Assembly (NCBI GenBank): GCA_030789695.1
Contig: CM061140.1
Location: 86,428,422-86,492,421, forward strand
Direction: 5' to 3'
DNA: 64,000 nucleotides
DNA from: Scilla litardierei
Taxonomy: Eukaryota > Streptophyta > Magnoliopsida > Asparagales > Asparagaceae
Shown here: piece by piece, positions 11,892-21,732 of the stretch
Numbering within the stretch: the first letter of the stretch is position 1
Layout of the letters: every line of letters begins with the position of its first letter
Made by a program: the position numbers and the translations under genes
Notes under the pieces: model-generated
The model's input: only the letters and a program-made list of their open reading frames with translations
The model's database searches: none
What the model was told of the DNA's origin: nothing

Positions 11892-12179
11892 TGTAACGAC
11901 TGGTTTTCATGTATCTGGATTTATTATATTATATTATATGTTTTGGTGGATTTTCTGCTCATGTGTGGTTTTCGTCCCCGTAGCTTTCAATTTTCGATCG
12001 TTTCGTCGTATTTTCTTAGCTTCTTCCGTTGGTCGTCGATTTCGGAGTAAGTCCTTCGTGACGGGCTTCGTATCGGTCATATCTTGTTGTTAGATCAAGT
12101 CTAGGAGTCTTATGAATCGATCCTGGAGCTCCGCGCTCCATTTCGGAACTTTTGGTGCACGTTAGCCGGTATAAGAAGG

Positions 12180-12695
12180 GGCACCGACCGACTAGATGAT
12201 GATCCAGTCGGTCGGAAAACCTTCTTGAACCGACTAGCGGGCTTGAAAAGTCGTTCAAGAGTTACTGTTTGTCGTTAGTCGGTCTAAGAACGTTGGTTGA
12301 CCGACTAGGTTGCAAACTAGTTGGTCGGTAATGCTTCCTTAACCGACTAACTCATTAAATAAATTTTAGTATCAGTACTGTTCATTCTTAGTCGGTCTAA
12401 GTTCATCTTTCGACCGACTAGTTGTTAAACTAGTCGGTTAAGTTTTATACTCAGACCGACTAATTCTTAGTTCTTCTGTACAGTCGAGTTACTGTTTACT
12501 CTTAGTCGGTCTAAGAATGTTCATCGACCGACTAGATGTTAAACTAGTCGGTCAGTAATTGTTCTTTGACCGACTAAATCTAAATCCTAATTTTCATCTG
12601 GGTTACTGTTTACTCTTAGTCGGTCTGCGTTGGTCAACCGACCGACTAGTTCTCAAACTAGTCGGTCAGTGGTTGTTCTTTGACCGACTAACCAG
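12180..12695 (+). promoter_or_regulatory. Array of ~19 ACCGACTAG / CTAGTCGGT motifs upstream of the TATA box
   Basis: About nineteen half-palindromes, as ACCGACTAG or its reverse complement, occur in roughly 500 bp. They are organised in imperfect 110-115 bp units, each with about four motifs (for example CTTAGTCGGTCTAAG, CGACCGACTAG, AACTAGTCGGTC, TGACCGACTAA). Together they form the dyad ACCGACTAGTCGGT. Many contain ACCGAC, the core of the drought/cold DRE/CRT site bound by DREB/CBF factors. That match is established knowledge; activity here is not shown. The 3' LTR repeats the array at about 19510-20025. Confidence 0.75.
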
Positions 12696-12734
12696 TGATG
12701 TAAACCGTAGTTTTGCCCTAGCCGCCACCAAACT

Positions 12735-13108
12735 CTATAAATACCCCTCCAAACGTTTTCTTCTTCTTCCTCACGACCTAAAACCCTAATTTCTCCCCCA
12801 TTGAGCCCCCTTCTTCCTCAAACCCTTATTCCTTCATCCCAAGCTCATCCTCCATCATCTAAACCCTCCCTTAACACATGCTACCTCTCATCTTCCTCAA
12901 AATCTCATCAAACCCCCAAAATCCCCCAAAAACCCTATTTCTCCAAACTTCTCCATCCATTTCCAGATCTGATCTTTAGGTTCTCCGGAGTGTTTCTTCC
13001 GCTTCCTCGCGGTAATAAATCGATCTCTTAATGTTTTCATAACCCGTTGTGTTTTTGTGAAACCTTAAAGAGATGAATATTGTTTTGATGATTGTTTCCC
13101 CATAACAG
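12735..13108 (+). promoter_or_regulatory. LTR TATA box, pyrimidine-rich leader and candidate 5' UTR intron
   Basis: CTATAAATACCCC at about 12736 is a strong plant TATA box directly downstream of the motif array. The following leader is rich in C and T and carries AAACCCTAA-like words. A donor-like GCG/GTAATAAAT at 13012 and an acceptor-like TTTCCCCATAACAG ending at 13108 define a 97-nt T-rich intron candidate. The repeat in the 3' LTR is at about 20065-20438. The TATA call is confident; the intron is only inferred. Confidence 0.6.
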
Positions 13109-13170
13109 CGACTTCCCCATAGATTAGCGCCTGTGGGACGAACCCTCGTTGATCGTCATCCTCGGTGCTA

Positions 13171-13305
13171 GGCAAGTGAGACTTGCCACTTAGGGTTTAG
13201 GCCATGTCTTAGGCCATTTGCTTGTTGTAGGCGTAAAAGAGACTAGGCGACGAAATGATACTCGCCTAGGCGCAATTCCGGACCTAGCTTGACAACGAAG
13301 CTAGG
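13171..13305 (+). promoter_or_regulatory. Three-hairpin cassette in the Tekay/Del LTR leader
   Basis: The hairpins are GGCAAG-TGAGA-CTTGCC (13171-13187), CTAGGCGA ... TCGCCTAG (13243-13269) and CCTAGCTT-GACAACG-AAGCTAGG (13283-13305). Compared with the element at 1-8057, the first stem changes from ACAAG/CTTGT to GGCAAG/CTTGCC. The third changes its outer pair from T-A to C-G. The copy in the 3' LTR keeps the first hairpin but has a C-to-A change in the third stem. Confidence 0.6.
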
Positions 13306-14544
13306 ACCATCGTTTACCATGTTGCATAACTATCATGTCATGTTTAATTTTGATTAACGGTACGCGATTTAATTGCCATCCATACTATCCATGTTGAATG
13401 TCGCATTTGTAGCACACGCTACAATACTTGTGTTTCCTGGCCCGTGTTCCAGAAGCGGGCTACGTGAGTTGGTGGATAACCAATGCCCGACCAACTAGTT
13501 TCCGGCTAGGCACCCACTATACGTGGGCAAAACCCTACGTCATACATGTTAAACACACTTCATGGCTCGTGTTCCAGAAGCGAGAATTCCGTGTTCGGGG
13601 GTAATGCCCTGGCTCGATACACGTGGAGGGGTAGAGATAAACGGTCACTTGAGCTTAGGAGTTGGCCCGATCAGCTACTCTAGCCAACAAGCGAAATCTC
13701 TGTGCACAACTTGTTTACTTGACTGTTCACTTGACGTGAACCACTTGACTTGTACTTGTCCGTGTTTTACTTGTCGTCCGTGATATACTTGCTACTTGTG
13801 TTTCCCTTACTTGTCACTTCCATACTATAACTGCCATGTCATGCCTACTATAACTGCTAGGTTGTTAGTTTGCCTTACTTTCAGTTTCCTTGCCCAAGTC
13901 TTTTAGACTTGCTGACATGTGCCCCTTTACTCTTTTGGGTGACACATGTTAGATCTCGAGCCTGAGTCCGTTGTTGAGGACGAGGTGTTTGCGGACGCCG
14001 TGACCTAGTCAGTGTTTGGCGAGGAGTACGTGGACACTGGGGACCAGTCCTAGTGACTCCGTTGTGCTTTCCTCTTTTGTTTTAGACTGCAGTTTTGTTG
14101 TCGGTGCGTAGCACCTATACTCTATTTACGTTTGTCTTTGTTTGGCCTTGTTCTGGGCCTTTAGACTCTTTCTTTTAGCCTGGTTACTTTTCTGGATGTT
14201 GAACTTAATTTTCATGTTGGACAAATTATGAGATATGAGATTCTATTTCTGTCTCTCCTTGTGTTATTATTGTTGTTCTACTCGTGGTTACAGGGACCTG
14301 CTTATGTTTGATTGACACTTATCAGGTTTGGGGCTTCACAGCTCCACTCTCGTGCGGACCTTCTCACGTCTCGCCTCCCTTTTAGGGAAGCGGGGCGTGA
14401 CAGGTTTTGTTGGTGGCCCATGCAGGTCCTTCTGTAACTGCGATTATCGGAATATCAATAATAATATTAGAATGTCCAATAAACTAAGTTCGACGTCCGA
14501 GTCATAATCTATGAGTCTAATTGTTTCGTTTTCTATGTCACTAG

Positions 14545-15676
14545 ATGGCAGGAAGACGAATCACCCGTGGTGGAGGTATTGGTGTGCCCCTTCATGACGA
14601 GGAGCCTGAGCGGGAACCCACCAACGGGGAGTTGATGCGGATGATGCTTCAGATGATGCAGGTGTAGCAGGGCATGCTCCTGCAAGTCTAGAATGCTCCG
14701 GCTGGTCGTGACCTTCGGGCGACTCCGGAGGCCCCTCGCTCCGAGCCGGGAGCGAAGCAATTTCGGGAGCTGGGTCCCGCATATTTTGATGGGTCTGAGG
14801 GTCCTCTGGCTGCCGATGAGTGGATTCGGAACATTGAGGATAACTTCAAGATGGCCAAGATCACCCCGGCTGGATGGGTTGATTTGGCGAAGCGGCAACT
14901 CAAGGATAATGCTCGGAACTGGTGGGATGCGGAAGAGAAGATGCTGGTGGAGCCGATAGCTTGGGCTACCTTTAAGTCCCGGTTTGATGAGGAATTCTTT
15001 CCGAAGGCTGCTAAGAAGGAGATGCTGCAGCGTTTCATTGATCTGAAGCAAGGGAGCTTGACGGTGGACCAGTACCACCAAGAGTTCACTAGGCTTAGTC
15101 GGTTCGTGCCGAAGATGGTGCAGGATGCTGATGAGAGGGCTCAGTGGTTCCTGCAGGGACTTTCCTTGGAGCTCCAGAGTTTTGTGTCTTCCTCTGATCT
15201 GGACTCTTATCAGAAGGTTCTGGTCGCTGCCAGGAGGCAGGAGCTGAACTTGAGTCAGAGGAGAGGACATGTTTCTGGTGCTGGGAAGAGGCCTATGGAG
15301 CAGGCCAGAGCGGTGGTTAGGCCTGGTTTCAAGCCTAATCAGCTAGCTCAGTTCAAGAGGCCAGGAGGGCCTATTCTGAACACTTGCCATTTCTGCGGTA
15401 GGACCGGGCACGTCAAGGATCAGTGTAGGAGATTCCTGGGCCAGTGTGTCGTCTGTGGGGATCCTACCCATGCCATGAAGGATTGTCCGAGGTCGAAGCA
15501 GCCTTGGAGGGTACCTGATGCAGCACCGCCATTGCAGCAGAGAGCCCCGGTGCCCGCTGGTCGTGGAGCAGCCCTTGTTCCACAGAGACAGGCCTTTCGG
15601 CAGGCTGTTCCACGGAGAAGGCATGCCTTTCTGATGACTGAGGAGGAGAGCATGGCCGTGGACGAGGTTATTACAG
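14545..15676 (+). pseudogene. gag: gypsy gag (capsid and two zinc knuckles)
   Basis: ATG at 14545 starts M-A-G-R-R-I-T-R. The Retrotrans_gag-like core (WIRNIEDNFKMAKI ... ARNWWDAEE ... FKSRFDEEFFP) spans about 14820-15200. Two CCHC zinc knuckles follow, CHFCGRTGHVKDQC and CVVCGDPTHAMKDC, from about 15385 to 15486; they bind genomic RNA in known Gag proteins. In-frame TAG codons at 14665-14667 and 14689-14691 (probably from CAG) break the N-terminal part. The frame would continue into protease if the 108-nt intron-like segment at 15677 is removed. Confidence 0.9.
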
Positions 15677-15784
15677 GTAACGCTCGTTCTAGCTATTTTC
15701 TTCCTTAGTTTGATTGTTGATTATGTTGGTTGCTTGCTCATGTTTGTTGCTAGAATAGGATTTGATTGTTAGACTGCTTGCTAG
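15677..15784 (+). other. Candidate 108-nt intron between gag and protease
   Basis: The segment starts GTAACG at 15677 and ends TTGCTAG at 15784. It is T-rich and contains in-frame stops (first TAG about 15706-15708). Removing it joins V-I-T-G directly to [13 protein letters not shown], the length and register expected for uninterrupted Tekay-type Gag-Pol. It is a multiple of three, so a deletion or insertion origin cannot be told from frame alone. Unspliced RNA would give Gag ending at 15708, spliced RNA Gag-Pol. This is inferred from sequence. Confidence 0.5.
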
Positions 15785-17580
15785 GTGTGGTTTTGGTTTA
15801 CACATTTCCTGCACGAGTCCTCTTTGACTCAGATGCGTCGATGTGCATTTTGGCCCGGAGCTTTGTGGAGAAGCATTCCTTGTCGACGTCCCCTCTTCCT
15901 AAGAGTTGGAATATCGTCACAGGGAACGGTGTGGTCTCGGTGCATCGTGGGTGCAATTCTTGCCCGTTGGTGGTTTGTGGACGTGAGCTTTATGCTGATT
16001 TCATTGTCCACGACATCATTAACTACGATGCGGTCCTTGGGATGGATTGGCTTACGAGTTTCTATGCTACGATCGACTGTCGGAGGAAGAAGGTGGTGTT
16101 CGATATTCCCAGACATCCAGTATTTGAGTTTAGCCGTGGTAGCAGTTTGCTTGGTCCTGTCAGATTTCGGGCCAGGCCGGTGGAGTTTGTAGCTATGCAG
16201 ATGGAGCTGGAGAGGCCAGCTGTGGTGCGTGATTTCGATGACGTCTTCCCCGAGGAGATGTCTGGTTTGCCACCTGATCGAGCTTTAGAATTTTCTATCG
16301 ATCTTGTTCCGGGATCGCAGTCGATTTCGAAGGCGCCGTATCGTATGGCACCTGCAGAATTGGAAGAGTTGCGAAAACAGTTGGATGAGCTTTTGCAGAA
16401 GGGTTATATCAATCCTAGTGTGTCTCCGTGGGGAGCACCGGTGCTGCTGGTGAAGAAGAAGGATGGTTCGCGTCGCATGTGCGTGGACTATCGGGAGTTG
16501 AATGCGGTGACCATCAATAAATACCCGTTGCCTCGCATCGATGATATTTTTGATCAGCTTGGAGGTTCGAGGGTGTTTTCTAAATTGGATTTGAGGAGTG
16601 GTTACCATCAGTTGAAGGTGAAGAGGGATGATGTTCCGAAGACAGCGTTCAGGACAAAGTATGGACACTATGAATTTGTGGTTATGCCTTTCGGCGTAAC
16701 TAACGCACCCGCAGTTTTCATGAATCTAATGAACCTGATTTTCTACGATTTCTTGGATAAGTTTGTCGTTATCTTTATTGACGACATTCTGATATATTCG
16801 AAGTCGGAGGAAGAGCATGCCTCGCACATGAGGACGGTGTTGGGGATTCTGAGGAAGCATCGGTTGTATGCTAAGTTTTCAAAGTGCGAGTTTTGGCTGG
16901 ATAGAGTTGCTTTTCTCAGGCATGTGGTGACTGGAGATGGTATTTCTGTGGATCCCGAGAAGATTAGGGCCATCAGAGAGTGGCCTGTTCCGTCGTCAGC
17001 GTCTGAGATCCGGAGTTTCCTTGGTTTGGCGGGATATTATCGACGATTCATTAAGGATTTTTCCCGTATTACCGAGCCAATGATCAGGTTGACGCGGAAG
17101 GATGCACCTTTTGTTTGGTCGGGTGATTGTGGGAATGCTTTTGGTATTTTGAGGGAGAGACTGACGACTGCCCTTGTTCTTGTTGTGCCTGATCGCAGCA
17201 ATGGATTTGAGATCTTTTGCGATGCTTCTGGCAAGGGTCTCGGTTGTGTGTTGCATCAGCACGGGCATGTAGTGGCTTATGTGTCTCGTCAGCTCAAGGT
17301 TCATGAGAAGAATTACCCGACGCATGATTTGGAGTTGGCGGCCGTTGTGTTTGCTCTTAAGATTTAGAGACACTTCCTGCTGAGTGAGAAAGTGAAGATC
17401 TTCACCGATCACAAAAGCTTGAAGTATATTTTTACTCAGAAGGAGCTCAACATGCGACAGCGTCGATGGTTGGAGCTCAAGGAGGATTATGAGATTGATT
17501 TGCAGTATCACCCTGGCAAGGTGAATGTGGTTCCTGATGCGCTGAGTAGGCTTCCAGCTGTGATGATTTTGACTTCGCAG
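15785..17580 (+). pseudogene. pol: gypsy protease, reverse transcriptase and RNase H
   Basis: The retropepsin site reads F-D-S-D-A-S (about 15823-15840), where F-D-S-G-A-S is expected; the glycine-to-aspartate change should inactivate protease. RT shows the usual blocks: the MCVDYRELN region (about 16480), [11 protein letters not shown], and the catalytic F-I-D-D near 16775-16785. RNase H follows ([15 protein letters not shown], about 17215-17260, and [11 protein letters not shown], about 17392-17424). TAG at 17365-17367 (expected TGG) interrupts RNase H. The enzymes act in cytoplasmic virus-like particles to copy element RNA into DNA. Confidence 0.93.
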
Positions 17581-18801
17581 TGGAGATTGCAGCAGGATTT
17601 TTGCGAGTCAGGTGTGGAGATTGTTCTTCCCGGGGAGGCTTCTTCGTTGATGTACATGCAGGTACAGTCAACGATCGTGGATCGGATTTAGGCGAGTCAG
17701 GCCGGAGATCCGAAATTGGTAAGGATTCGAGGGCAGGTTGAAGCTGGTCTGCAGACTGACTTTTTGATTCATGAGGATGGCTCGCTGAGGTTTGGAGCCA
17801 GGTTGTGTGTGCCAGCTGGGGATATCAGAGAGGAGTTGATGGTGGAGGCACACAGTTCGTCGTATTCTGTGCATCCTGGTGGCACCAAGATGTACTAGGA
17901 TCTTCGTCTGAACTTTTGGTGGCATGGCATGAAGAGGAGTGTGGCTCGGACTGTGGCCAAGTGTTTGGTTTGCCAGAAAGTGAAGGCGGAGCATCAGCGT
18001 GCGGCAGGGTTGCTGCAACCACTTCCGATTCCGGAGTGGAAGTGGCAGCACATCACTATGGATTTCGTGACTGGACTACCTCGGAGTCCGAGGCAGAATG
18101 ACGCGATTTGGGTGATCGTAGATCGATTAACCAAATCCGCGCACTTTATTCCGTTCTGAGTGGGACAGTCCACGGAGGCGCTAGCGAGGAGATATATGGC
18201 GGTAAATTCTTTTACTCTTTGTTTTTATTTCCTTTTCCTAGTTTAGATAGTGATGTAACGTGAATCGTGCAGGAGGTCGTACGACTTCACGGAGTCCCTG
18301 TGAGTATCGTGTCGGACAGAGACACGAGGTTCACATCTCAGTTCTGGCAGAGTTTGCAGAAGAGTTTGGGTACGCGTCTGAGTTTCAGCACGGCGTACCA
18401 TCCGCAGACGGATGGCCAGTCCGAGAGGACGATTCAGATTTTGGAAGACATGCTGAGAGCGTGCATGTTGGATTTCAAGGGTTCGTGGGAGGACCATCTA
18501 CATCTGGTGGAGTTTTCTTACAACAATAGCTTCCAGGCGAGTATTGGCATGGCGCCTTTCGCCGCTTTGTATGGGAGGAAATGTCGATCGCCATTGAGTT
18601 GGGATGACATTGGTGATAGGGAGCTGTTGGGACCTGAGATGATTTTGGAGGTTGTGGAGGTTGTCAGAAATATTCGGGAGAGGTTGAGGATTGCTCAGGA
18701 CCGTTTTAAGCATTGGGCGGATGCTAAACGTCGTCCTTTGGAGTTTTGACCGGGCGATCATGTGTTTCTGAGGATTTCCCTGAATCGTGGAGTGATTCGT
18801 T
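17581..18801 (+). pseudogene. pol: gypsy integrase, split by a 71-nt intron-like segment
   Basis: The zinc-binding N-terminal domain (VEAHSSSYSVHPGGTKMY, then CLVCQKVKAEHQ) spans about 17840-18000. The catalytic core starts near 18055 with its first Asp in TMDFVTGLP and has its second Asp in VSDRDTRF (about 18306-18333). The third acidic residue is expected in DGQSERTIQ (about 18408-18437). Stops: TAG at 17689 and 17896, TGA at 18157 and 18747. Segment 18202-18272 interrupts the frame exactly between the first and second catalytic Asp. Without it, R-R-Y-M-A joins E-V-V-R-L-H-G-V-P, as in ordinary Tekay-type integrases. Confidence 0.9.
18202..18272 (+). other. Candidate 71-nt intron in integrase
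   Basis: GTAAATTCTTTTACTC at 18202 and GAATCGTGCAG ending at 18272 bound a T-rich segment in phase 0. The upstream exon is in one frame and the downstream exon in another; removing 71 nt restores a continuous integrase. The reverse-oriented element at the right edge has a very similar segment of the same length at the same codon (63909-63979). Two independent copies argue strongly against a random indel. RNA evidence is not available here. Confidence 0.75.
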
Positions 18802-19175
18802 TTGGGAAGTGAGGGAAGTTGAGCCCGCGATACATTGGACCGTTTGATATTCTGGAGAGAGTTGGCGAGGTAGCTTACCGCTTAGCCTTGCCGCCATCGT
18901 TGGAAGGAGTTCACGATGTTTTCCATGTGTCGCAGCTTCGTCGATACATTAGCGATCCATCTCATGCTGTGGATTTCTCAGAGATTACCGTTCACCCCGA
19001 TATGACGTATGACCAGCAGCCAGTGCAGATTCTGGACAGGCGTCAGAAGTCACTTCGGAACAAGGTTGTCAATCTTGTGAGGGTGATGTGGCGACACGGC
19101 TCGCCTGGAGAGTCTACTTGGGAGAATGATGATGAGATGCGAGAGCGTTTCCCACTTTTGTTTCCAGACACGTGA
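18802..19175 (+). pseudogene. pol: Integrase C-terminal and chromodomain-like region
   Basis: The frame gives [20 protein letters not shown] (about 18820-18880), the GPY/F-type module, then [15 protein letters not shown], and a chromodomain-like tail ([17 protein letters not shown], about 19072-19125) that ends at TGA 19173-19175. A TGA at 18808-18810 (probably from TGG) separates it from the core. The tail is of the plant chromovirus kind, which supports the Tekay/Del placement. A similar tail occurs at 63007-63312 on the minus strand. Confidence 0.85.
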
Positions 19176-19208
19176 GTGTTGGGAAATTCCGAGGACGGAA
19201 TTTTTCTT

Positions 19209-19221
19209 AAGTTGGGGAGGA
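19209..19221 (+). promoter_or_regulatory. Polypurine tract of the Tekay/Del element
   Basis: AAGTTGGGGAGGA lies immediately before the 3' LTR start at 19222. Such a purine run primes plus-strand DNA synthesis in known LTR retrotransposons. Confidence 0.85.
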
Positions 19222-21732
19222 TGTAACGACTGGTTTTCATGTATCTGGATTTATTATATTATATTATATGTTTTGGTGGATTTTCTGCTCATGTGTGGTT
19301 TTCATCCCAGTAGCTTTCAATTTTCGATCGTTTCGTCGTATTTTCTTAGCTTCTTCCGTTGGTCGTCGATTTCGGAGTAAGTCATTCGTGACGGGCTTCG
19401 TATCGGTCATATCTTGTTATTAGATCAAGTCTAGGAGTCTTAGGAATCGATCCCGGAGCTCCGCGCTCCATTTCGGAACTTTTGGTGCACGTTAGCCGGT
19501 ATAAGAAGGGACACCGACCGACTAGATAACGATCCAGTCGGTCGGAAAACCTTCTTGAACCGACTAGCGGGCTTGAAAAGTCGTTCAGGAGTTACTGTTT
19601 GTCGTTAGTCGGTCTAAGAACATTGGTTGACCGACTAGGTTGCAAACTAGTCGGTCGGCAATGCTTCCTTAACCGACTAACTCATTAACTAAATTTTAGT
19701 ATCAGTACTGTTCATTCTTAGTCGGTCTAAGTTCATCTTTCGACCGACTAGTTGTTAAACTAGTCGGTTAAGTTTTGTACTCAGATCGACTAATTCTTAG
19801 TTCTTCTGTACAGTCGAGTTACTTTTTACTCTTAGTCGGTCTAAGAATGTTCATCGACCGACTAGATGTTAAACTAGTCGGTCAGTAATTGTTCTTTGAC
19901 CGACTAAATCTAAATCCTAATTTTCGTCTGGGTTACTGTTTACTCTTAGTCGGTTTGCGTTGGTCAACCGACCGACTAGTTCTCAAACTAGTCGGTCAGT
20001 GGTTGTTCTTTGACCGACTAACCAGTGCTGTAAACCCTAGTTTTGCCCTATCCGCCACCAAACTCTATAAATACCCCTCCAAACGTTTTCTTCTTCTTCC
20101 TCATGACCTAAAACCCTAATTTCTCCCCCATTGAGCCCCCTTCTTCCTCAAGCCCTTATTCCTTCATCCCAAGCTCATCCTCCATCATCTAAACCCACCC
20201 TTAACACATGCTACCTCTCATCTTCCTCAAAATCTCATCAAACCCCCAAAATGCCCCAAAACCCCTATTTCTCCAAACTTCTCCATCCATTTCCAGATCT
20301 GATCCCTAGGTTCTCCGGAGTGTTTCTTCCGCTTCCTCACGGTAATAAATCGATCTCTTAATGTTTTCATAACCCGTTGTGTTTTTGTGAAACCTTAATG
20401 AGATGAATATTGTTTTGATGATTGTTTCCCCATAACAGCGACTTCCCTGTAGATTAGCGCCCGTGGGACGAACCCTCGTTGATCGTCATCCTCGGTGCTA
20501 GGCAAGTGAAACTTGCCACTTGGGGTTTAGGCCATGTCTTAGGCCATTTGCTTGTTGTAGGCGTAAATGAGACTAGGAGACAAAATGATACTCGCCTAGG
20601 CGCAATTCCGGAACTAGCTTGACAACGAAGCTAGGACCATCGTTTACCATGTTGCATAACTATCATCTAATGTTTAATTTTGATTAACGGTACGTGATTT
20701 AATTGCCATCCATGATATCCATGTTGAATGTCGCATTCGTAGCACACGCTACAATACTTGTGTTTCCTGGCCCGTGTTCCAGAAGCGGGCTACGTGAGTT
20801 GGTGGATAACCAATGCCCGACCTACTAGTTTCCGGCTAGGCACCCACTATACGTGGGCATAACCCTACGCCATACATGTTAAACACACTTCCTGGCTCGT
20901 GTTCCAGAAGCGAGCATTCCGTGTTCGGGGGTAATGCCCTGGCTCGATACACGTGGAGGGGTAGAGATAAACGGTCACTTGAGCTTAGGAGTTGGCCCGA
21001 TCAGCCACTCTAGCCAACAGGCGGAATCTCTGTGCACAACTTGTTTACTTGACTGTTCACTTAACGTGAACCACTTGACTTGTACTTGTCCGTGTTTTAC
21101 TTGCCGTCCGTGATATACTTGCTACTTGTGCTTCCCTTACTTGTCACTTCCATACTATAACTGCCATGTCATGCCTACTATAACTGCTAGGTTGTTAGTT
21201 TGCCTTACTTTCAGTTTCCTTGCCCAAGTCTTTTAGACTTGCTGACATGTGCCCCTTTACTCTTTTGGGTGAGACATGTTAGATCTCGAGCTTGAGTCCG
21301 TTGTTGAAGACGAGGTGTGTACGGACGCCGTGCCCTAGTCAGTGTTTGGCGAGGAGTACGTGGACACTGGGGACCAGTCCTAGTGACTCCGTTGTGCTTT
21401 CCTCTTTTGTTTTAGACTGTAGTTTTGTTGTCGGTGCGTAGCACCTATACTCTGTTTACGTTTGTCTTTGTTTGGCCTTGTTCTGGGCCTTTAGACTCTT
21501 TCTTTTAGCCTGGTGGCTTTTCTGGATGTTGAACTTAATTTTCTTGTTGGACAAATTATGAGATATGAGATTCTATTTGTGTCTCTCCTTGTGTTATTAT
21601 TGTTGTTCTGCTCGTGGTTACAGGGACCTGCTTATGATTGATTGATGCTTATCGGGTTTGGGGCTTCACAGCTCCACTCTCGTGCGGACCTTCTCACGTC
21701 TCGCCTCCATTTTAGGGAAGCGAGGCGTGACA
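19222..21732 (+). repeat. 3' LTR of the Tekay/Del element
   Basis: It is 2511 bp, the same length as the 5' copy and collinear with it, with only scattered substitutions visible. It carries the same motif array (about 19510-20025), TATA box (about 20066) and leader. It is followed by the target duplication GCAAT at 21733. Confidence 0.95.

Larger units (their letters stand above)
11892..14402 (+). repeat. 5' LTR of the Tekay/Del element
   Basis: This 2511-bp copy is near-identical to 19222-21732 and has the same length. Order of parts: U3 with the CCGACTAG/CTAGTCGG array (about 12180-12695), TATA box at 12735, leader with a possible 97-nt intron (13012-13108), three hairpins (13171-13305), and a right half homologous to the LTRs at 1-1460 and 51332-52638. 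Confidence 0.95.
11892..21732 (+). mobile_element. Complete Tekay/Del-type Ty3/gypsy retrotransposon
   Basis: Two LTRs of 2511 bp each (11892-14402 and 19222-21732) run from TGTAACGACT to GGCGTGACA. The host base pairs GCAAT occur at 11887-11891 and again at 21733-21737, a 5-bp target duplication inside the LINE. Internal order is gag, protease, RT, RNase H, integrase, and a C-terminal chromodomain-like region. This is the Ty3/gypsy order, and Tekay/Del is the best fit. A purine tract (about 19209-19221) precedes the 3' LTR. The pol frame carries several nonsense changes, so this copy is probably inactive, although the LTRs remain very similar. Confidence 0.95.

Noticed and set aside
15343..15653. 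Minus-strand frames opposite gypsy gag
   Set aside because: They are antisense shadows of the zinc-knuckle region of gag.
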